Assembly: GCA_001247695.2 (NCBI GenBank)
Contig: LGRX02033412.1
Span: forward strand, 1 to 64,000
Origin: Cymbomonas tetramitiformis
Lineage: Eukaryota; Chlorophyta; Pyramimonadophyceae; Pyramimonadales; Pyramimonadaceae
Length of the DNA: 64,000 nt
Direction of reading: 5' to 3'
Shown: positions 56,001-64,000 of the stretch, piece by piece
Layout of the letters: every line of letters begins with the position of its first letter
How positions within the stretch are numbered: the first letter of the stretch is position 1
Position numbers and translations under genes: made by a program
Notes under the pieces: generated by a model
What the model saw: the letters and a program-made list of their open reading frames with translations, nothing else
Told to the model about the DNA's origin: nothing
Databases searched by the model: none

Positions 56001-59000
56001 CCAGCCAACAGAAGGCGGAGAAAGCCAAGAGCAAGCTAGCCCTTGATTTCCCTAAGCTCACATTGTCGTGGCATGAGCTCAACTACGACGTGGAGATCCC
56101 AGGAGATCGCGGCGCCACAGAGACGCGTAGGCTGCTGACCGAAGTGTCGGGTTATGCTAGGCCTGAGGAGATGATTGCCTTGATGGGTTCGAGCGGGGCG
56201 GGCAAAACAACCCTGCTGGACGTTATTGCCTGCCGTAAGACAACTGGCACGATTACAGGCAAGATTTTGGTAAACGGTTACGAGCAGGTGTTGCCTCGCT
56301 GCCCTTGGCTCTGTTTACGTTAACTCTGCACTGTTTGACGGCACTCTCTGGACATTTGAACCCTGATGATAAATTAATATGTACCTGTGAACAAACTCTG
56401 TTGCAAATGTGTCCTGTGGACGATAAGCAACTCTGAACAAAATGTGTCCCTGTGGACGATAAGCACATTTTCGGAGTGCAGTTGAGAACTGGTGCTTACT
56501 TCGTTGCACCTTTTCCATATCAAACGCCTTGCAAATGTTCGCCGCAAATCTATCGCTTATTCAGGTCCAAGTGTTTGAGTGGTACAGGAGCCTCAAAGCT
56601 TTGCCCGGCACACTGGTTACGTCGAGCAGATGGACATTCACATGACTTACGCCACTGTTGCCGAAGCTTTGTGGGTGCGGAAATGCTTTCTGTTTGCTTT
56701 TGCCCCATCGTTGAAGGGTGCACCACCCACTGTGTGGGTTGCGCTCCCTAGGTTTGCGTACATTAATGGTATATGTGTCGATTACAATATTTGAAGTCGG
56801 ATTAAATTTTGCAGTCGAAGGGCTGATGGCTCCGGATCGCGCTTTTATCCTGACCAGCTGCGTATGGCTGGATGCGCGCAGTTCAGTGCCCGTCTGCGCC
56901 TGGAGCAGAGTATCTCGGACGCCAAAGTGCAAGAGTTTGTCGGAGTGCGTACTTCCTGCCCGTTATAGCACATAAATCAGCCCCTCTCTAGTCTGTAGCT
57001 CCTCTCTGCAACAGAGCTATATTTGACTTGTTGGTGCAAACCTTGCCGTTTCGCATTTACAAGGCCTTCCAGTTGCTTCTTGCATACTACTCCTCAAAGG
57101 ATGCCGACTACTAAACAGCATATCTTCTTTTCTTGGTTGTTCTTTTCTTGGTTGGTTGGTAAGTGTCGGTTAACGTTGGTGTGTGATGGAGTGTTTTCAG
57201 GATGTCATGAACTTGGTAGAGCTCACCCCTATTAAGGGTGATTTGATCGGACAGAAAAATGCTGGTGGACTGTCAGTGGAGCAGGTGCGAGCATATCTGT
57301 GAGGTGTCGGCATTCTTTTGGACACATCACTCTTGAGTGCCAGAAGGGCTCTTCACAACACCGCCTAAGGCGGCAGACCACTGCTATACACCATGACTGT
57401 TGAGCTTGACTTGAGTCAGGAGGACTCTTCCTTGCATCGGCTTCTTTACCGAGGTCCTTTGTTTGCTTGGCGGCGAGGCTCACTGCGCTGCTCAATACAG
57501 GCCAAGCGCCTCACCATTGCGGTCGAGCTGGTTGCTAATCCGTCTATCCTGTTCCTGGACGAACCGACCAGCGGCCTGGACAGCCGCGCTGCACAGATTG
57601 TTATGACCAATATTGAAAAGATTGTTGACACTGGCATCGCTGTTGTCTGCACCATCCATCAGCCCAGTGCCCGTCTATTCTCATATTTCCACAAGTAAAG
57701 CCCCGTCTGCCCCAATCACTCCTGACTTTTGTCGTCTTTCTTTAGGTTGCCTTGCAATGTGGACTGTTCAACCTTTCCCTTGCACTGCACCCGTTGACGA
57801 GGCCCTCAACTTTGTATGGAAGAACGTTTGGTGGTTTTGAGTGCTGCGCGTCAAGCAGAACTCAAGGAGGCCACAATCGGCTATGACGGCTTTTCGTCTT
57901 TGTGGCTTTACCTGCAGGCTGCTCTTGCTGAAGCGTGGGGGCATGATCGTCTACTTTGGTGAGCTTGGCGAGAACTGCAACAAGCTGGTGAACTACTTCC
58001 AAAACCTCCCCGGAACCCCGAATTGTCGGCCGGACATGAATCCTGCGGCGTACATGCTGGAGTGCATCGGCGCAGGCATCGGAAATATGGTCTCCAGAGA
58101 TTTCCACTTGGATTATCTTGACAGGTGTTCATACGGCTTCAACTCACTGGATCCTCCCGCCTCTTTGCACGCAATCCTGTGGCAGCATGGTCAAGTATCT
58201 AAGGTGGATACTGAGCCTGCTGGCGAGTTTCATTTTGTCGTGCATGCGCGACGATGTGGGTTTCTGTGGACTGCTTTGGCTACCTTTGCATATGACTCGG
58301 ACAGTGCTGCAAGGAGTACGTTGGAGAAGGTTTCCTCAACTGCCCTATTGGTGCCTTCTCAGAGTTGTCTGGAGCTGAGTGTGTATGTATTCTTCCCGTT
58401 TTGTTGTGTGGCCTATTTTTGCAGCGAATGGAACGACTAAGTTTCGGGGTGCAAATTGTGGCTTCTGCAGCAAAATGGCTGAGGAGAACTCCGTTGAGTT
58501 GGAGAGGCTGTTCACTGGAGCTGAAAAGCTTGGGCCGCGCTTGACAACATCAGGCTACGCCGTGAATTCATACACTCAGGCCAGGTGCGCACTCTGCAGC
58601 GCTGACAGCCTGACTCAGGGCTTGTTTACCCGTTTTGGTGGCTTTTGCTGTGCTTTTTTATTTGTTATTTACGGCCGATTGGAATAAAGGCACATGACAC
58701 AGAAATGTACTTTTGGGTATTTGAGCTTGGCCTTGGTAGCCTGCCTGCATATGCCTCTTCTTTTTAAGGTGTGACCAACTGCTGAGGTAGCTACGTGACA
58801 CTTGGCCAGCTTGCTTTTGGCACGCACCCGCCAAACCTACTGGAGGAATGTGAACTACTCCTTCTCGCGTTATGCTGCTATGGCCTTACTGGGAGTGCTG
58901 CTAGGCAGCTTGTTCTGGCGGGTAAGGCCCTTAAATCCTACGGCAGTGGTGTCCTGCTACCCAGTGACCAGCCTGAGCTTGAGAGCTGCCCATCCTGGCA

Positions 59001-60540
59001 GCAATCTCAAAGTGCTTTGTTTCTCGAGCCAAGGATCAGCACGGTGCTTTTTTACACAATCAGAAGCTGAGGATCCTCTGCAACTCATTTAAGCTTTCAG
59101 TCTGAGAATTACTCGAACCTGAAGTGCTGCCGAATCGTGTGATCCATAAGTGCCGTGCGGGAAGGAATTGGTATTGTGCAAGTTAACTGGCTAGACGGGC
59201 TTCAGACTGTGTATATTGGTTATCATTGTCCACATATCCCTTCTCGAAACCAAAGCAGCGGCTCCCGCATCCACACAGTTCTTTCCAGGCTTCGGAAAGA
59301 CTTTCGCCTCCTTAACAGCTGTATATGTGCTATGCAGATCGAATATGATAATAAAACTGGGCTGCAGTCGCGTTTGGGTATGGTCAGCATTATTGCCACC
59401 TTCCTGGGCCTCGTGAACTCCCAGAACTGTGTGCCACAGCTCCTTGCGGAACGGGGGCCCTTCATTCGTGAGCAGGTATGTAGGGGTACTTATATTTCCC
59501 TCTGTCGTGCTTACTCTGGGTCAATTTCTTTGAAATGGTCTCACTGGTACTGGCTATTGGGAACAGGCAGCAAACATGTATCGGCGTTGGCTGTATTCTT
59601 CGATGAATGCAACAGTGGAAATTCCATACGTCGTTGGAACAACTTTTGTGTTTTGTTTCATTTGCTGCAGCATGGCCGAGGTTTCTTCCCCGTTCGTGTC
59701 AGTGTTGACTTTCATCGAATTCTGGGGCACAACAATTTGTTATGCTTATCTCATGTTGACCATCGGATTTGCCTTTTCATTCCTGGCTTCCAACGTCGAA
59801 ATTGCCATCGTATTAGTGGCGCTGTGCTTCAACATGTGGAACACAACCAGTGGTTTCACTCTGCCCGAGCCTGACATGCCCGCCTTCTGGAAGTTCCTCT
59901 TCTATGCCAATCCTCTACGCGTTGTTCTCTCTTGCCTTGCCAGGTACTCGACCGCCTTGCCAAAGGCATTCGTATATTTTGTTTTCTCGATCCTGATTTC
60001 TTGTAACTGTCTGACTGCATGAGGCCAAAACCTAAATGTGGGGTGTGCTTGCTTGTTAACAGTACGTCGTTCTACTGTGAGACGAAGGAAAATGAATGCG
60101 TTGTTTCGTATGATGCAACGGACTGGCAAAATGGATGCTACTCTGTTGAAATGGGTGACACACTGTGCGACACATACAACTGCAATAATCAAGCGTATGA
60201 TGTCCTCACAATGGTTGCAAACAATACTGTAATGGAGAACAATTACACCTGCGTTGCCAACTCGGCCAGGTGCGGTGTAGTCAAGGATCAAAATGGTGAA
60301 GTTGTTGGTAAATCGTGTTACCCACGGTATTCACCTACAGTATCCCACGACGATGATTCATGTGATTGTACGACCCTCTCGGACCAGAATCATTTCTTTG
60401 CCTGGGACATCCTCCACGAAACCTATGACTTCCAGAACAATCTGGTATTCAATTACCGGCTAACACTGCTTTTCTGTAGTGGCATTATGCGCATCATTGC
60501 TCACATTGTCATCAGCAACGTGGACCACAACAAGCGATAA
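50077..60540 (+). CDS. Full-length PDR-type ABCG transporter, 26 exons
   Basis: An ATP-driven membrane exporter with NBD-TMD-NBD-TMD order, as in pleiotropic drug resistance transporters. Exons: 50077-50418, 50753-50886, 50983-51037, 51196-51318, 51407-51523, 51646-51739, 51968-52379, 52799-52940, 53296-53415, 53567-53847, 53938-54241, 54352-54537, 54795-55075, 55177-55347, 55592-55751, 55937-56287, 56588-56674, 56882-56944, 57201-57284, 57501-57694, 57918-58124, 58471-58584, 58810-58921, 59338-59475, 59567-59943, 60063-60540. All phases close, giving 1,708 residues. NBD1: Walker [10 protein letters not shown] (about 260-268), signature VSGGE (391-395), Walker B with DE at 415-416. NBD2: GSSGAGKTT (1058-1066), signature LSVEQ (1165-1169), [13 protein letters not shown]1 has SLLQPAP where NBD2 has CTIHQPS, the usual PDR asymmetry. 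Residues 1-115 are acidic and Pro-rich. Exon 26 codes for a Cys-rich loop before the last membrane helix. Exons 3 and 12 seem to use GC donors. The substrate cannot be told from sequence. Confidence 0.95.
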
Positions 60541-61103
60541 GAGAAGAAAACAGTTCATTGACTTTAGCTGAATTACAGCTGCGCCTAACCTCTTAGGTTT
60601 TGCAGCATTAACAATGCCAAATAACATGGTGTGTCTTTCCTACATGCTGCATAAGCGTATTTTATGAGGTTTACATCCTTGACTGGATTGCAATGAGCCG
60701 GATTGACCAACCAGAAGCACAATTGTCTGGTGGATTTGGACTTCTGCCCAGACATTGATAATGTTTTAAACGCTTTTTGGACTTTTGCATATCATGGGGA
60801 ATGTGTTTTGTAATCCTCCAGTGTTCTTGATTTTCCTTGAATCGGTACAGACGTACAAACATTTTCTGAAAATTAGGCTTCCGAAAATATTGCAGAATCC
60901 TGATGTGAGAGCTGTTTGGACGGTGCGGTTGTAAATCAAGATGGGAACACTTGGAATGCCACAACTGTTTCCCGGTGTGTTTATGCCCTGTTTCTTGGCC
61001 TGCATGTTTGTTGCCTTGGCTTGCTACGATTTCCTCACAAGAATCGGACCATATCAAACACTGTCCTCATTCCAAACGAAACCTGTTCGGTTGGGAATGA
61101 GTC
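60541..61103. other. 3' flank of the ABCG gene, no gene seen
   Basis: AT-rich flank with short open frames only. Confidence 0.5.
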
Positions 61104-61739
61104 CTAAAGCAGGATTACTCCGGTGTAAGCAAGCTTATTGCGAATGCTCTGATAGCCTTCGGTTGAGATGCAAAGATCACAAGGTAGGATATCGGTTAAA
61201 CTTAATGAGTCGGGGTTAATAGCAACCAGATGTTGGGTGCCACTTGTAACTATTTCAAAAACTGATGTGAGAGCTTGTTCAGCTCTTTTAGTAGCAACTT
61301 GTCGACTCGAATTCCCTTGGCTCACCTCGGATTCGAATGTCACATGATCAGTCACTTCATATTCAGCAGTCCCGATATCTGTCATGTCATACAGCCCTCG
61401 GACTGCAGCTGCCAACCAACTCTGATCTGTCTTCTGAGCAATCCTAGATTTCTCCTCGGAATAATCATAGATGTGATGATGTGGCAAGAACTGAGGCTCT
61501 CCTGGTTTCCCTCCAGTTCTGTTCGGCTGCTCGAGTACTAAATGGTTTCCCACCAATTCTCTCAAACCTGATCTGTTGTGGGTGCACATATTGCTAGAAA
61601 CGGCCCAGCAGGCGGAGGGGAACCGCTGCCGACGGGTAAACACCGGATCACTAAACTCGGATATACGAACGATATAAGGATATATACCCGAGATGAGTGA
61701 CACAAGCTGACCACCGAAGATGACATACGGGAATGACAC
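61104..61739 (-). CDS. Unrecognised open reading frame, 211 codons, doubtful
   Basis: A single open minus-strand frame with ordinary composition (VIFGGQLVSLISGIYPYIVR at its start, TSVFEIVTSGTQHLVAINPD later). I recognise no domain. It has no splice-consistent neighbour exons. It could be a retroelement remnant or chance. Confidence 0.2.
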   Translation of the reverse strand: MSFPYVIFGGQLVSLISGIYPYIVRISEFSDPVFTRRQRFPSACWAVSSNMCTHNRSGLRELVGNHLVLEQPNRTGGKPGEPQFLPHHHIYDYSEEKSRIAQKTDQSWLAAAVRGLYDMTDIGTAEYEVTDHVTFESEVSQGNSSRQVATKRAEQALTSVFEIVTSGTQHLVAINPDSLSLTDILPCDLCISTEGYQSIRNKLAYTGVILL

Positions 61740-64000
61740 TAGACAGTACGAACTAGTCGTAGTGCCAATTCCAGCAGATATTCAAAAGTCACATTCTGTC
61801 AGTCACCTCCGTCATACCTCTCGGTCATACTGGTGACTGTCATCAGTGTTGTCACTCGTCACTCTGACACGTCTATCTCTCGTACTGACTCGCGATACAC
61901 CCTAGTACAACTCTCCCCCCCATTTAGGCGCGCCTACGTCCTCGCTAGGCTGTCCTGCCCTTATGTACATTGTATGGAAGGCAAGTATGCACTTGCGACA
62001 AGAGTTGAGCTACTAAGCTCTCGGTCCTCGGGTTCCCGTGCACCCCCAGTTCTTGGGTCTGGGTCCCCTTCTGCTTACTGGGGTTTCCCGAAAGCTCCTC
62101 ACCGTCTCACGCTGCCAACGCTCAGACGGTTTGGGCCGTGGTACCCAGATCGCAGGTCTTCAGCGGCCATTGCGCCCTGAAGCTAGTTCGCCTCAGTATC
62201 TTGGATCTCGGACTCGTACTCGTCCGTCCGTGCCGTTAGCGCCGATATGAGGTCCATCACTGCGAGCGCGTTCTCCTCTTCCATGCGTTCGCCAAGTTTC
62301 AGTTCGCAGAGCAAATGATGAAGCAACGCGCGAGGTATTGCGTACACAGCTTATGCAGTGATCAAAATATGTCCCATTTCATTGCATAAGGTACTAGCAC
62401 ATCACTTATATTCACCATTTTTACACCAGTCTATTCATAAATAATAGTTTTTTCTTTCATTTTTATGCTTCTTAGTGGAAAACTTTATATCTTTTGGGTC
62501 CGATGTATATACCTGAAATGGACGGAACGTCTATCCCCACTGTAGTAAGATTTCCAATCAATGTACTTTGTAGCACCTTTTCGTCCGCACAAGTGTACAC
62601 AACTAGAATATGGCATGTTTGGAAATCTAGGGCTTTCACTGTAGCAATGCATAAGTAGTCCAAGTTATTAGGACCGCTAGGGGAGACGAAAGCTTCACTG
62701 CAGAAGCTCACAATATCTGTAACACAAATGTCTATGTAATTAAAGTCTGAAAGAAACGGCCTCATGTACTTCCCTTTCAAAAAAAAAATGTCAATTCTAT
62801 ACGTTTTCGTTTAGCCTCTTGTTCTTAGTCGGGAGAAAATCGGAACTGTAAATTTATTCATCTAAACCGTTCGCTGAAAATGTATAGCAATATCTCTACT
62901 TAATCGTGCGTACCGACCCCCGAAAAATATGGTATGTCAAAGACGGCGGATTACACCGACCTGTGTGTGATACGGTAGTGTGGTATGGTAGAACACATTT
63001 CGGTTTGCTTTTCACAGATTCACCTCTCGCGTCTGTCGCTTCCGTCATCCGTGTTCAACTGTGACACTGCAACATTCTAGTTTAGGTCTAATGTGTTAAC
63101 TGTGCAGTTTTAAATAAAGGCGGAAGGCTTTCTCTCCCGCGCAGTGTGTCCCTATCCAGCGAAGTAAAGATCTCTAATAAGACTGTATCATAATCCGAGT
63201 AATCTTTTGCTTCACACCATAAGTAGGGTGGGTTCGTCCGACCCCCACATGACGCCCGCATTGGCCGTGGTTTGGCCGTTCGGTGATAAAATGTTCGACG
63301 GTGCAGTAATTAATTCGCGAAAAATCCTTTCGATAAATCAGTCACTGTGTCCAGCGCAGTCACTGTGACGATGGCATCGACTCGCCATCGGGTGCGATGA
63401 ACTTCAATCGACTGTCACGTGACCGAAGACAAGTGACCAAGAATTAGGACAGCGAAACGAGAATTGGGACATGTTTTCGAGAACGTGGGAACTGGGTCGC
63501 AATAGTGTCACCGTGGCTGTCACCCACGATTCATAGCGCGCTGAGTCGCAGTTGGCCAGTGACCGAGAATTGGGACAGAGAAACGAGAATTTGGACATGT
63601 TTTCGAGAACGTGGGAACTGGATACCACTTTGGAAAGTAGCGTGCTGGTTTTGATATCTATCCGTAATAAAAATACCTAGGGGAAAAAACAAACATCGCA
63701 ACAATGAAAAGAAAATGCGGGCATATGATAGTTGGCGACTCAAAATAGTGCAAGGAATGTAATAAGCTGTCAAAGGAGAGGAGCCGCAAAAGTGCGAGAC
63801 AATAAACGAGGGATTACATGGAATCCCCCGAAACCTTGCGGGAATGGTCTCAAACATACGTGCCATTGTTTTCGATGACCGTGGATATGGTCAATGAACT
63901 TTACAAAAAGTCCAAGAACTCGCTTTAGCTTGCCACGAGATGCGGTGCGGGAATGTGTACCAGAAGAGCAGGTCCATCGGCTTGTTCAGAAATTCAACAA
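61740..64000. other. Intergenic DNA to the window end, no supported gene
   Basis: Pyrimidine-rich sequence at 61800-61960, GC-rich sequence to 62220, then AT-rich DNA. Nothing recognisable except the repeat at 63421-63632. Confidence 0.5.
63421..63632. repeat. Two copies of a 75-bp segment, about 136 bp apart
   Basis: GACCGARGACAAGTGACCAAG-like sequence, ACAGCGAAACGAGAATTGGG and CATGTTTTCGAGAACGTGGG occur near 63421-63495 and again near 63559-63632. Non-coding. Confidence 0.85.

Noticed and set aside
61104..61739. LTR-retroelement leader (a TGGCACCCAACATCTGG-like primer-binding site near 61225)
   Set aside because: The match is short and read on the minus strand only. I could not find paired long terminal repeats or gag/pol motifs.

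Overview
This is a eukaryotic nuclear window. All four recognisable genes are split by many introns with GT-AG (sometimes GC-AG) boundaries, and the space between and inside them is full of tandem and inverted repeats. The exons below were read by hand. Where I give an exon list, every internal phase closes unless I say otherwise. The eIF2-alpha has the plant-type form ([19 protein letters not shown] block and a [12 protein letters not shown] acidic tail), the full-length transporter is a PDR-type ABCG, and there is an ADIP/SSX2IP-like coiled-coil protein usually tied to microtubule-organising centres of ciliated cells. With the repeat-choked introns this suggests a flagellated alga or another large-genome protist. 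A prasinophyte-like green alga is my best guess, but it is only an inference.

Layout: 1-4560 is non-coding with short repeats and a 640-bp foldback element. 4922-8554 (minus) is an 11-exon gene for translation initiation factor eIF2-alpha, with an exact 138-bp tandem duplication just beyond its stop codon. 11303-16784 (plus) is an 11-exon gene for an ADIP-domain coiled-coil protein. 16785-22663 is repeat-rich intergenic DNA with a 42-bp minisatellite. 22664-46632 (minus) is a 24-kb gene for a neuropathy-target-esterase-type phospholipase (membrane anchor, cyclic-nucleotide-binding-like domains, patatin domain). I placed 25 exons there; at least one is missing. Its introns hold most of the odd DNA in the window: about ten different minisatellites, two long hairpin-forming inverted repeats, an interspersed repeat family and a reverse-transcriptase fragment. 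46633-50076 is an AT-rich divergent intergenic region. 50077-60540 (plus) is a 26-exon PDR/ABCG transporter of about 1,708 residues. 60541-64000 has no gene I can support.

The four genes are not an operon or pathway. The esterase and the ABCG transporter both act on lipids or membranes and are divergently arranged, but I see no evidence that they are functionally linked. No rRNA, tRNA or CRISPR array was found. The most unusual material is the repeat architecture of the esterase gene: each large intron carries its own minisatellite, a 19-bp repeat stays open in frame into the catalytic exon, and one intron contains a near-perfect 1.5-kb inverted repeat.
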